Shown here: piece by piece, positions 32,756 to 42,473 of the stretch
Layout of the letters: each line of letters begins with the position of its first letter
Numbering within the stretch: the stretch's first letter is position 1
Source of the DNA: an uncultured Bacteroidia bacterium
GTDB lineage: Bacteria > Bacteroidota > Bacteroidia > Bacteroidales > ML635J-15
Length of the DNA stretch: 64,000 nt
Direction: 5' to 3'
Assembly: GCA_902776565.1 (NCBI GenBank)
Contig: CACYQN010000008.1
Coordinates: forward strand, 1 to 64,000
Program-made: the position numbers and the translations under genes
The notes under the pieces: generated by a model
The model's input: the letters and a program-made list of their open reading frames with translations, nothing else
What the model was told of the DNA's origin: nothing
Database searches by the model: none

Positions 32756-35740
32756 ATGAACAAGACTCTAGGCACAGCGGAACTACAGATTGACGAACAG
32801 AACAGGCAGATTATCAAGAGCCTGATTGAACGAAATAAGATTATCGAAGAGAACAATCTGCCAACCGACAATATGATTCCCGGGTACAAACTCGATTCAA
32901 ACGGAAAATTCTTGAGTGTCAACATAAAAATGGCTGAACTGCTGGGCTATTCCTCAACCGATGAGCTTATGTCGGCAATAGTCGAAAAAAAATATCTGAT
33001 ACTTAAGTCTGACCTTACGACTACACTTGAAAATTCCGACTATGTCATCGACAAGCCTTTGTATTTGCGCACCCGAAGCGATTCGTACCTGACACTTAAG
33101 AAGTCCGTCATAAAACTCAAGGAAGATGGTCGTATCCGCTACTATGGGCTGGTTACTCGTATGGATTCGCACAAGAATGTTGTACACGAGGATGCAATAT
33201 TCTGGAATGCCGTAAAGCAGATGTACGGCGGAATGAAGTCGGGTATAGTTATATGCGACAGCGACGGCTATATATTGTACGAAAATCCTGCCATAAGGCA
33301 TTTGCTTGGTTACGATGACCTTGCCGAACTGCCAAGTCCGTATATTACTGGATATGTGACAGAAGGTTGCCAAAAGAAAATGAAAGAATCGCTGGGCGAA
33401 TTGTTCGACAAGCAAGTCCAAATCCCAAGCATTACCTATTCGCTCATTAAAAACGACGGAAACACCATCGAGGTTGAAATTTACTCTTCAATGATTGCAA
33501 TCGAGGATAGGAAATTGTGCCTTTCTGTAATTTCCGGTTTCGGCAAGGACGAAAATATGCGCAATATGGAGTCGTCTGTGCAGTATCGCAAGACTCTCAA
33601 CCTGCTTTCGGAAATATACATACTGGTTACCGAATCGGGTGGAATATGCGACCTTAACGAATCGGCAGTCAACCTGTGGGGCTGGAATTACAACCGCTAC
33701 CTTACAAAGTCGATTTTCGAACTTGGCAGTTTCCGTGTCGCCGACTCAAAGCGACGGCTCGACTACTTGTGCGACGACGGTGCAAGCCGATACACATTTG
33801 TCGCAAAGGAAACTATATATGGCGAACTGTTGTTGTCGGCAAGGATGCATTCGGTAGTCGTCAACGACAAAAGGTGCATTGCCGTAGTGATGGAAAGCCG
33901 GCACGAGATACAGCAGATAAAAGAAAAGCTTGAACAGGAGTATCACAACAACTTTGTAATGTTCGAGAACTCTGTTTGCGGAATAATTCACCTTAACGGC
34001 AAGGAAATCATCAACGCCAACACACAGGCCTACAGTCTGCTGAAAATATCTTACGACATCAGGGGCGAACAGTTTTCAAGCATTTTCCCCGATACCCGAC
34101 GCAAAAAGCGCCATATTGTAATCACTGCCGCAAACCGTATGGAGGAAGTGTTCAACTACGAATTTTCCACCAAGGGCAAGCGCACGCTTCTTGAAGTTCA
34201 CCTGTTCGACGTTGACAAGGAAAACACTTTCTGCTATTTTATTGACACGACCCAGCACAAGTCGGCTCCGTTGTCGCTTGCCAACTTGTCGTCGCGCTAC
34301 CGTGCAATAGTGGAGCAGTCGCCCTGCGGTGTGCTTATCGGCGACAAGAACGGCGACATAATAGATGTAAGCGGTCGCTTCTGCGAAATGATAAGGATGC
34401 CGGCTGTCGAGATTCTTGGAAAGAACATATCCGCACTTTTCACCGAAAGCAGTATCAAGGGAAAGCCCCTCGACTATGTACGCGTTGATGCCGGCGAAAT
34501 AATAAGCGCCGAGCGCGAACTTAAATGCGGTGACGGTACTATCAAGATTGTCGAGATGTATTCCAGTGTTATTTCCACCGATATGTATCAGGCTGTAGTA
34601 CTGGATATTACGTCAAGAAAGATATACGAAAACCAGATGCTTGACTATCGTCGTCAGGTACACGATATGGATATGGAGAAAGCCCATTTCCTGAAAAAGT
34701 CGAAGGACATCACTGCAATATTCACTGCCGATGCCAATATCAAGAACATTTTTGTGGGGGAAAGTTCTCCGTTCTACAGGTATTTCAATAGCGAAAAGGA
34801 GTTTATTGAGCGTTTTCTGAGCTACATATCGCGCAAGGACTACGATATGATGCTAAAGCAAGGTATTGCAAACGCAATTGCCGGGAATGAAAACAAGGAG
34901 CAGAAAGTCGAAATTGTTATCGGTGGCACCTTGCTTATCCTCGAAGTAAGGTTTATGCTAATCGAAAACGATGTGCTGGTGGTGATTTCCGATGTCACCG
35001 AAAGGGAACGGATAATAACCGAACTCAACCGTGCACTGAAGAAATCGGAGGAGAACGAAAAGTTGCAGGCTGCGTTCCTGAGCAACCTTTCGCACGAACT
35101 GCGAACGCCAATGAACGGCGTAATAGGTTTTGCCGACATTCTGCTCGAAGACGAGGACAATCCGCAAAAGCAGGAATATCTGAGGATAATACTCAACTCG
35201 TCGTACCAGTTGCTCAGTGTGCTGTCGGATATTATTGAAATGTCGAAGCTTGAGGCTGGCGTGGTGCAGGCAAAGTCCGAAATTGTCAGCGTGAAGAAAA
35301 TCATCGGTGATGTCTGTGCTTTGATGCGTACCGAACATAGTGTCACCGACAACAATGTGCAGATTATGAATCTTGCACAGGAACGCAAGGAAACGCATAT
35401 CATTTCGGACAGTACAAAACTTAAACAAATAATTACCAACTTGATTAGCAATGCAATAAAGTTCACGAAGAACGGCAAGGTGGAGGTCGATTTCAGCGAA
35501 ACCGACGAAAAGGTCTGCATAACTGTTCGCGACAACGGCGTTGGAATTTCCAAGCGGGACATCGACCATATTTTCGACCGCTTCTTCCAGACAAACAACG
35601 CGAAAGCCGCCACAAAGGGTGCAGGACTTGGACTTGCCATCGTCAAGTCGTATGTTGATATGCTTCAGGGTACTATACGGGTCGAATCGGAGGAAGGCAA
35701 GGGCTCTTGCTTCTATGTTGAATTGCCAAACAACTATTGA
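32756..35740 (+). CDS. Soluble multi-PAS histidine kinase
   Basis: A 994-aa sensor kinase with no transmembrane segment. Four or five PAS-like domains occupy residues 35-750 (GYKLDSNGKFLSVNIKMAELLGYSS, SGIVICDSDGYILYENPAIRHLLGYD, SPCGVLIGDKNGDIIDVSGRFCEMI and others). The HisKA domain has the phosphoacceptor motif FLSNLSHELRTPMNG; the ATPase domain has NLISNAIKFTKNG, DNGVGI, and GAGLGLAIV. There is no receiver domain, so it must pass phosphate to a separate regulator, and none is adjacent. The cyclase gene follows by 42 bp, suggesting a shared transcript. The stimulus is cytosolic or diffusible. Confidence 0.88.
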   Translation: MNKTLGTAELQIDEQNRQIIKSLIERNKIIEENNLPTDNMIPGYKLDSNGKFLSVNIKMAELLGYSSTDELMSAIVEKKYLILKSDLTTTLENSDYVIDKPLYLRTRSDSYLTLKKSVIKLKEDGRIRYYGLVTRMDSHKNVVHEDAIFWNAVKQMYGGMKSGIVICDSDGYILYENPAIRHLLGYDDLAELPSPYITGYVTEGCQKKMKESLGELFDKQVQIPSITYSLIKNDGNTIEVEIYSSMIAIEDRKLCLSVISGFGKDENMRNMESSVQYRKTLNLLSEIYILVTESGGICDLNESAVNLWGWNYNRYLTKSIFELGSFRVADSKRRLDYLCDDGASRYTFVAKETIYGELLLSARMHSVVVNDKRCIAVVMESRHEIQQIKEKLEQEYHNNFVMFENSVCGIIHLNGKEIINANTQAYSLLKISYDIRGEQFSSIFPDTRRKKRHIVITAANRMEEVFNYEFSTKGKRTLLEVHLFDVDKENTFCYFIDTTQHKSAPLSLANLSSRYRAIVEQSPCGVLIGDKNGDIIDVSGRFCEMIRMPAVEILGKNISALFTESSIKGKPLDYVRVDAGEIISAERELKCGDGTIKIVEMYSSVISTDMYQAVVLDITSRKIYENQMLDYRRQVHDMDMEKAHFLKKSKDITAIFTADANIKNIFVGESSPFYRYFNSEKEFIERFLSYISRKDYDMMLKQGIANAIAGNENKEQKVEIVIGGTLLILEVRFMLIENDVLVVISDVTERERIITELNRALKKSEENEKLQAAFLSNLSHELRTPMNGVIGFADILLEDEDNPQKQEYLRIILNSSYQLLSVLSDIIEMSKLEAGVVQAKSEIVSVKKIIGDVCALMRTEHSVTDNNVQIMNLAQERKETHIISDSTKLKQIITNLISNAIKFTKNGKVEVDFSETDEKVCITVRDNGVGISKRDIDHIFDRFFQTNNAKAATKGAGLGLAIVKSYVDMLQGTIRVESEEGKGSCFYVELPNNY

Positions 35741-35782
35741 ATGCTATATTTTGATATTTTTGTCGTTTTATAATAAATAATT

Positions 35783-38700
35783 ATGTCACAAAATAAAAAG
35801 GAAACCGTCATTACTCGCAAGCTTCGTGAGCTAAAGGTTCCACAAAGCAGAACGAAAACGCAATGCAAAATGGGGAGCGTTGTAAGCCGCTCACTGAGCG
35901 TGTCGAAGTGCGGCAATACACAAGGAGATTGCTCACTTCGTTTCGCGAGGCTGCAAGCAGCGTTCCGCACAGACAGGCTCACAAGTCTCGTACCTTCGCC
36001 TGTTCGCTTTGTCTTACGGAATGACGTAAAGAGTCGTTTATTTTTAATCACATTTTTATTGTTGCCGTTTGCTACAGTCTTTGCCCAGAATTCAGGCTAC
36101 GGCATTCCGCAGATAAGGAACTTCGGAACCGCCGACTACAGGCAGGAAAGCCAGAATTTCAGCGTCGTGCAGGACAAGAACTCGCTTATGTACTTCGGCA
36201 ACACCAACGGCATAATGGAGTACGACAACGAAAAGTGGACAATCGTGAAAGTCCCCGGTCGTCCCAAACTTGCCGTAAGCGACAAGAACGAAATTTACTT
36301 TGGTGCCTACAATATGTTCGGTAAGGTGAACTACAAGAACGGGCACATTGATGTCGCTGAGTTTGAGAACAATACGGGGACAGAGTTCGGTCAGATAACA
36401 AAGCTTGCCGTTTCGGGCGACGATGTGTATTTTACATCGAGTGGAAAACTGTTTATGTACTCCGATTCCACCATCAGGAAAATTGCCGACAATGGTTTCT
36501 TCCGTCTGCTTAGCCTTGATACTGCCGTGTATGTGCAGAAGAAATTTGCTCCGCTGAAACGTCTTAACCACGGTCGACAGGAAGACGATGCCTTCTGTTC
36601 GTTGGTCGATTCTATCGAGGTGGCAGATATGATATGTGCCAGCGATGGCTGTATAATTCTGCGCGACGAAATAAGGTCTTGCTTTTACAAATATTCAGTA
36701 GCAGACGGACTTTCTCCTTTTTTTACCGACCTTGACAGGTACATAAACAAGAACGGCTATTCGTGCATGAAAAGCCTTAGCGATGGCGCTTTTGTCGTGG
36801 GAACAAATTCCGGGGGGCTTGTTTCGTTCGATGAGGATGGCAAGTACAGGTTTGTGCTTAGTTCGTCCAATGGTCTGAAGGACAATACAATAAACGACAT
36901 TTGCATTGACAATCAGAACAAGGTTTGGGCTGTTACCGAAAACGGAATTTGTCTTCTCGAGACCAATTCGGAACTGTCGTACTTCAATGCCTACAACGGA
37001 ATAAGGGGTACGGTCCTTTCGGTAAGGCGGCACGAGGGACGGCTGTATGTCGGTACCACGTCGGGATTGTTCCAGTACAGCAGATGGGAAATGCCCGGTG
37101 CTGCCATGTACAGTTTTATTGGCATAAGGGGAATAATGAACAACTGCTGGCAGCTTTGCACCTACGAAGACAAATTGTACGCTGTGACTTTGGACGGTCT
37201 TTTCCTTGTCGGCGACAGAAGGGCCGAGAAAGTTCTCGACGGTGCCTTCAACTCGATGAAACCTATGACTATCGGTGGCGAAGAATTGCTTTTGATTGGC
37301 GGACATTCGGGCTTGACGGTAGCCAGAGTTACCAATGGAAAATTAAAGGAAATAGGCAGGCTGAAGAATATGAGGCATAGGGTGCGTACAATTGCTCCCG
37401 ACAATGACGGAAGCCTTTGGCTTGGTACCGACCGCGACGGCTTGTTCAGGGTGGAATTCGGCGATTCGCTCGACTTTGACGCTATGGTGTCGGGCTATGG
37501 CTCTTCCGATGGACTTCCGCCCGACTACGACTGGGTTGACGTGTATTTAACAAAGAGATTCGGACCTGTGTTTTCCACTTCGTTGGGACTCTTCCTTTAC
37601 GACAATGCCGAGAAAAAGTTCAAGATGGATTCGGTACATTTTGGCACTACCGCCATATATGGTACTCTCAGCGAGGATTCGTGCGGAAATATATGGTACA
37701 ACTGTTCGTACCCAGGTGCCTACGAGCGCGAGGTCGGTGTGATAAGGTTCGATGCCAATGGCGGCTTTACGCGTATGACTTCGTCGTTCTGCCAGATGAG
37801 GGAGTCGGTGGTCGAAAACATTTACCCCGAAAAGGCCGATGTGGTTTGGTTCGGTACTTCAGATGCTCTCATAAAGTACAATGCTAACGGGAAAATGCAT
37901 CAGGCAGCCGACAGTACCTTCAAATGTATGATTAGGAAGGTTGCAGTGGCTAACGACTCGATAATATACGTCTTCGACAACGACTATTCGCAGGACGTTG
38001 ACTTTATGCACAAAATCAGGTATCTCGACAGAAAAATAAGGTTCGATGTGGCTGGTCTGGCTTACAATACCTTCGGCGATACCGAGTACCAGTTCAAGCT
38101 CGAAGGCCTCGACGACGACTGGTCGGAATGGACTACCGACTCGTACAAGGAGTACATAAGCCTTTCGGAAGGCGACTACAAGTTTATGGTGCGTTCGCGC
38201 AACGGCTACGGACAAATCAGCAATACCGCCGAATTCAGATTCGAGGTTACACCGCCATATTATCGTTCAATAATTGCCTATATCCTTTATTTCTTGAGTT
38301 TTGTTGTTATAATCGTGCTTATTGTCGCGTGGAGGAACATTGTTCATGCCAAGGAAAAGCTCAAGCTCGAGAGGATTGTGGAAATGCGTACCAACGAACT
38401 TGTTATGCAGAAGGAGCAGACCGAAAAGCTTGTAAAGAAACTGCTTCCGCAGAATACAGTGGACGAGATTCAGAAAAATGGTAACGCCAAATCGAAGAAA
38501 TACGATATGGTTACAGTGTTGTTTTCTGATATTCAAGGGTTTACCAAGATTGCAGCGGTTACAAATCCCGAAGAGCTGATAAAATATCTCAACGAATTGT
38601 TTGTCACTTTCGACAATATCATTGCAAAATATAATATCGAGAAGATAAAGACTATTGGCGATGCCTATATGTGTGCTGGAGGTATGCCCAACAACGATGC

Positions 38701-39679
38701 TACAAATCCCGTGGAGGTTGTGCTGGCTGGTATGGAGATGCAAAGGGCATTGACCGATTTCAACAATAAGCACGAGCTTAAGATGAATATGCGCCTTGGA
38801 ATACATACTGGTCCTGTTGTGGCAGGTGTGGTTGGTGCGCAAAAGATTGAGTACGACATCTGGGGCGACACGGTGAACATTGCAAGCCGTATGGAGTCGC
38901 ACGGCGAGATTGGCCGTGTCAACATTTCGGAAGAGACCTACCGTCACGTAAAGGAATTTTTCAATTGCGAAAACCGTGGCTTGATGGATGTAAAGAACAA
39001 GGGCGAGATGGAGATGTACTACGTGAACGGAATCCTTGAGGAGCTTTCCGAAAACGGCGACGGCATCACTCCAAACCATCTGTTCAATGTGCGTAAGCAA
39101 AGCTTGAATTTCTCGCTTATTCAGGAGGAAATTCTTGAACAGATGCAGCGCGACCTTCCCAAGAACCTTTATTATCACAACCTCAAGCACACAACCGATG
39201 CCATTTACCGTGTTACCGACATTGGCACCAAGGAGAATGTTTCGGAGGAAGACTTGTTGCTTCTGCGTTGTGCCGCATTGTTCCACGACAGCGGATTTAT
39301 GGCAAGCTACGACAACAACGAGGAAATCGGTGCAAGGCTGGCGCATCAGACGCTTGCAAGGTACAAGTTCTCACGCGAGCAGATTGATATTGTAAAAGGC
39401 ATAATCAACGCTACCAAGGTTCCGCAGAATCCACACAACTTGCTCGAGGAAATTATGTGCGATGCCGACCTCGACTATCTTGGTCGTCCCGACTTCATAC
39501 CTATTTCGCAGAACCTGTTCCGCGAGCTTTACGAACGTGGAAAGATAGATTCTATCGAGCAGTGGAACAAGATGCAGTACAAGTTCATCACCCAGCACCA
39601 CTACTTTACAGAAACCGCCAAACGTAGCGGTGAACCCGGCAAGCAGCAGGTGCTGAAGGAATTGAAGGAATTGATTTAA
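35783..39679 (+). CDS. Periplasmic sensor / adenylate cyclase / HD phosphohydrolase fusion
   Basis: A 1298-aa protein. Residues 85-102 are a signal-peptide-like hydrophobic stretch (LFLITFLLLPFATVFAQ) oddly placed behind ~80 residues of repeat-derived sequence. A beta-propeller sensor (Reg_prop type) runs to about 740, a Y_Y_Y domain to 822, then one transmembrane helix (829-853). The class III cyclase domain (about 905-1085) keeps metal ligands Asp916 and Asp960, the adenine-selecting pair Lys956 and Asp1025, and Asn1032/Arg1036, predicting adenylate not guanylate cyclase. A C-terminal HD domain has His1132, His1136 and His1168-Asp1169. A cyclase fused to an HD hydrolase is unusual. It follows the kinase gene by 42 bp. 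Confidence 0.85.
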   Translation: MSQNKKETVITRKLRELKVPQSRTKTQCKMGSVVSRSLSVSKCGNTQGDCSLRFARLQAAFRTDRLTSLVPSPVRFVLRNDVKSRLFLITFLLLPFATVFAQNSGYGIPQIRNFGTADYRQESQNFSVVQDKNSLMYFGNTNGIMEYDNEKWTIVKVPGRPKLAVSDKNEIYFGAYNMFGKVNYKNGHIDVAEFENNTGTEFGQITKLAVSGDDVYFTSSGKLFMYSDSTIRKIADNGFFRLLSLDTAVYVQKKFAPLKRLNHGRQEDDAFCSLVDSIEVADMICASDGCIILRDEIRSCFYKYSVADGLSPFFTDLDRYINKNGYSCMKSLSDGAFVVGTNSGGLVSFDEDGKYRFVLSSSNGLKDNTINDICIDNQNKVWAVTENGICLLETNSELSYFNAYNGIRGTVLSVRRHEGRLYVGTTSGLFQYSRWEMPGAAMYSFIGIRGIMNNCWQLCTYEDKLYAVTLDGLFLVGDRRAEKVLDGAFNSMKPMTIGGEELLLIGGHSGLTVARVTNGKLKEIGRLKNMRHRVRTIAPDNDGSLWLGTDRDGLFRVEFGDSLDFDAMVSGYGSSDGLPPDYDWVDVYLTKRFGPVFSTSLGLFLYDNAEKKFKMDSVHFGTTAIYGTLSEDSCGNIWYNCSYPGAYEREVGVIRFDANGGFTRMTSSFCQMRESVVENIYPEKADVVWFGTSDALIKYNANGKMHQAADSTFKCMIRKVAVANDSIIYVFDNDYSQDVDFMHKIRYLDRKIRFDVAGLAYNTFGDTEYQFKLEGLDDDWSEWTTDSYKEYISLSEGDYKFMVRSRNGYGQISNTAEFRFEVTPPYYRSIIAYILYFLSFVVIIVLIVAWRNIVHAKEKLKLERIVEMRTNELVMQKEQTEKLVKKLLPQNTVDEIQKNGNAKSKKYDMVTVLFSDIQGFTKIAAVTNPEELIKYLNELFVTFDNIIAKYNIEKIKTIGDAYMCAGGMPNNDATNPVEVVLAGMEMQRALTDFNNKHELKMNMRLGIHTGPVVAGVVGAQKIEYDIWGDTVNIASRMESHGEIGRVNISEETYRHVKEFFNCENRGLMDVKNKGEMEMYYVNGILEELSENGDGITPNHLFNVRKQSLNFSLIQEEILEQMQRDLPKNLYYHNLKHTTDAIYRVTDIGTKENVSEEDLLLLRCAALFHDSGFMASYDNNEEIGARLAHQTLARYKFSREQIDIVKGIINATKVPQNPHNLLEEIMCDADLDYLGRPDFIPISQNLFRELYERGKIDSIEQWNKMQYKFITQHHYFTETAKRSGEPGKQQVLKELKELI
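35806..36027 (+). repeat. ~220-bp MITE-like insertion in the cyclase gene
   Basis: The segment opens with CCGTCATT and closes with AATGACGT, short inverted ends. Its inside (CACTTCG..., GAGCGTTGTAAGCCGCTCACTGAGC, TTTGTCTTACGGAATGACG) has the look of the dispersed Bacteroidota intergenic repeats rather than of coding DNA, and translates to a low-complexity Arg/Ser/Thr-rich peptide. It keeps the frame open. It lies between an N-terminal MSQNKKETVI and the signal peptide core, as if it had been inserted there. Confidence 0.55.
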
Positions 39680-39797
39680 TATATTGTATCGTGCTGTTGG
39701 TGTTGTATTAGAATAGTGTAGTATAATATATTGTTTGGCAGGCAACGTTTATGGCTTCTTGATTGTCGTATATACGATAATTGTTGGAATGTTGATT

Positions 39798-42236
39798 ATG
39801 AATAATATGAAACACATACTGTCTATTATTATGCTGCTGTTTTTGGCTTTGCCTACGTATTTGTGCGCACAGCAGGATACCGTTATACTTAATCGCGACA
39901 CTACATTGACTACCTGCGACTTGATGTTATACGATTCGGGCGGTGAAGATGGACATTATTCGAGTAACGAAAACTATGTCCTGACAGTCTGCGGAACAGG
40001 TACCAATGGTATGGTAATAGATGTAATTTCATTAATTACAGAAAGGATTACTTTAGATTACATTAGTATATACGAAGGCGAGAGTATGAATTCTGATTTT
40101 CTTGTTGCTAATCTTGGAGGTCGAGTTGAAGACAGTCTAATCTTTTTGGAAAGCAACTGCGTTACAATAAGATTTCATTCCGACGGTTCGATAAACTATG
40201 CCGGATTTGTGATTCGTATTCATTGCCAGATGAACTGTCAGGAATATTCGCAGAACGTTTTATACGATGACATTTACGATGAAGTCCATTTAATATGTAA
40301 TTCGTCCGCGATAGTTTCGAATCCGATATTTTACAACAATAATGTGGAATACGAGCAGACCATAGCGAACACTTTCTTCCGGTGGAATGTAATAGACGAG
40401 AACCGCAAGGTTTCGGGTATGGGGTTCAATACGCTCGACAGCCTGTCCCCAGGAATGCATCTTATTGAATTGACTGTCATTGATAACGCACATTGTATTA
40501 CCAATAGTGGACCTATGCTTTTTATGGGAATGGACAATCCCGAAATTACTTTTTCTGGAATCCCCGAGGTTGCAAGTATGTACGACACATTGGTTATTTC
40601 CGGAGATGTGACATCGGATGACGAATTCGTTTTCAATTACAATACACTTTCATACGGATGTATTACCAATATGGAAACAACCGTTTTTACCGATATTGTA
40701 CATAGATTCCCAGATGATGCAGTTATAACCACTCCTGATGATATTGAATCTATCTGTGTGGAAATGGAACATTCGTACATTGGCGACCTCGAAATGTGGA
40801 TTACCTGTCCGAGCGGTAACAGGATGGATATTTTCAATGGATATAGGAATTCATATTGTGCTAATCAATTCTTAGGGGAGCCTAATGATTATGATGAAAT
40901 GTGTATGTCGGGAGAACCTTACCAATATTGTTGGACGCACGATGTCTCACTAACCATGGAGGCTCAGGCATCAAATTCTCCTTCGCATTCGTATGTCGAT
41001 AATGCAGGGCATGCATACTCCAACCTCCAATATATTCCTGAAGGTAATTATCTGCCGACTGGAGATTGGACGAATCTTGTGGGATGCCCGATGAATGGTG
41101 TTTGGACTTTAAACGTTTATGACCACATAGATTATGATGACGGCTTTGTTTTCTCATTTTCCGTACAATTTGAAGCCGATAGCATAGAAGTATCAACCGA
41201 CAGCATTATGTACACTCAAGTTTTCTCGGAAGAAGACTTTAGTTGGAATGGACAAGGTATAATTTCTGGTCAAAATGGTTCTTCAACTATGGTTGTCAGT
41301 AGCGAAGAGCCCGGGATGCAGACATATACATTTTCTGTTGTAAACAATTACGGTTGTACCTACGATACTACTTTTTCCATATTTTTCTGCAATCCGGATT
41401 TTACTGAAACATATATTACCGAATGCGACAGCGCTGTGTTCTATGGCATAGTATATCACGAAAGCGGCGACTATATGGTGAATGCTGCCTGTGGCAACGA
41501 GGAGATGCTTCATCTTTCCATATTGCATACAATAGACACTACGATTACCATAAGTAATTGTGATGAATATGTATGGAACGATGAAATTTTTACTGAAAGC
41601 GGAACCTATACGCGACATTTACAGGGATTTACAGGCTGCGACAGTACAGTTACATTAAACTTGACAATAAAGAATAGTGTCGAATACGAATTCCGGGATA
41701 CTTCGTGCGGTCCTTACGAGTGGGACGGTAGGATGTACACGGAAACTGCCCCGCATCAGCGGATATATCCTGCTGCAAATGGTTGCGACAGCATAGTTAC
41801 ATTGCACCTTGTCGTTTATGAATCTGAGACTATTGACACTATTATGGAAGTTCCTTGCTGTCAGTACGAAATGAACGGCTATACATATACCGAGGCAGGA
41901 AACTACCTGCAAGTCCTTACCACAATAAACGGTTGTGACAGCATAATTCAGTTTTCGCTTATCTTTACCGACTCAATAAGTTCGGTTGACGATTACAAAC
42001 CAACGGGGACAATGCTTTCCCCAAATCCTGCCAATAATGAAATCAATATAGTTTCGGAAGATTTAATTTCAAAAGTCGAGATAATTACACCTATTGGACA
42101 CGTTGTTCTTACAGAAGTGGTAGGTGCAAAAAGTGTTTATCTTGATATAAGTGATTTGTCTGCTGGTGTATATTTTGCTGTAGTATGGTTTAAAGGCAAC
42201 CGCAATCCCGTGTTGTTAAAATTTGTGAAGCAGTAA
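39798..42236 (+). CDS. T9SS-secreted CUB/P-domain protein with CDS-repeat modules
   Basis: An 812-aa exported protein begun at 39798 (39807 is possible); the signal peptide ends PTYLCAQ. Residues 25-145 form a CUB-like domain (LYDSGGEDGHYSSNENYVLTV...). A proprotein-convertase P-domain-like region covers about 320-470 (EHSYIGDLEMWITCPSG...GVWTLNVYDH). Three or four short repeats follow with CDEYVWNDEIFTESGTYTR...GCDSTVTLNL. A T9SS type A tail with LSPNPANNEINI ends the chain. It should be a cell-surface or released adhesin or hydrolase accessory; no catalytic domain is seen. Confidence 0.85.
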   Translation: MNNMKHILSIIMLLFLALPTYLCAQQDTVILNRDTTLTTCDLMLYDSGGEDGHYSSNENYVLTVCGTGTNGMVIDVISLITERITLDYISIYEGESMNSDFLVANLGGRVEDSLIFLESNCVTIRFHSDGSINYAGFVIRIHCQMNCQEYSQNVLYDDIYDEVHLICNSSAIVSNPIFYNNNVEYEQTIANTFFRWNVIDENRKVSGMGFNTLDSLSPGMHLIELTVIDNAHCITNSGPMLFMGMDNPEITFSGIPEVASMYDTLVISGDVTSDDEFVFNYNTLSYGCITNMETTVFTDIVHRFPDDAVITTPDDIESICVEMEHSYIGDLEMWITCPSGNRMDIFNGYRNSYCANQFLGEPNDYDEMCMSGEPYQYCWTHDVSLTMEAQASNSPSHSYVDNAGHAYSNLQYIPEGNYLPTGDWTNLVGCPMNGVWTLNVYDHIDYDDGFVFSFSVQFEADSIEVSTDSIMYTQVFSEEDFSWNGQGIISGQNGSSTMVVSSEEPGMQTYTFSVVNNYGCTYDTTFSIFFCNPDFTETYITECDSAVFYGIVYHESGDYMVNAACGNEEMLHLSILHTIDTTITISNCDEYVWNDEIFTESGTYTRHLQGFTGCDSTVTLNLTIKNSVEYEFRDTSCGPYEWDGRMYTETAPHQRIYPAANGCDSIVTLHLVVYESETIDTIMEVPCCQYEMNGYTYTEAGNYLQVLTTINGCDSIIQFSLIFTDSISSVDDYKPTGTMLSPNPANNEINIVSEDLISKVEIITPIGHVVLTEVVGAKSVYLDISDLSAGVYFAVVWFKGNRNPVLLKFVKQ

Positions 42237-42473
42237 GGCTAAATAATCAAAGTTCTCCAGTTTTTGCCCATTACACATTTTGTGTAACACATTTTGTGAA
42301 ATTGAAGCAAAATACACTTCACAATATTGTACTTATATTCCCATAGAATGACATTTTATCGGAATATATTCCTGTAAAATGCAGAGAATTAAAGAAGCAC
42401 AAAATTCTAATGGCTTTACAATTAAATGATTACAACAAAAGCACACCATTCCCGATACGTTTCGTTTTTCAAA
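42237..42473. other. Non-coding gap
   Basis: Apart from a tandem ACACATTTTGTG motif near 42272-42300 I see no feature. It separates two convergent genes. Confidence 0.4.

Noticed and set aside
38267..39346. 359-codon frame antisense to the cyclase gene
   Set aside because: Shadow frame of the cyclase and HD coding sequence.
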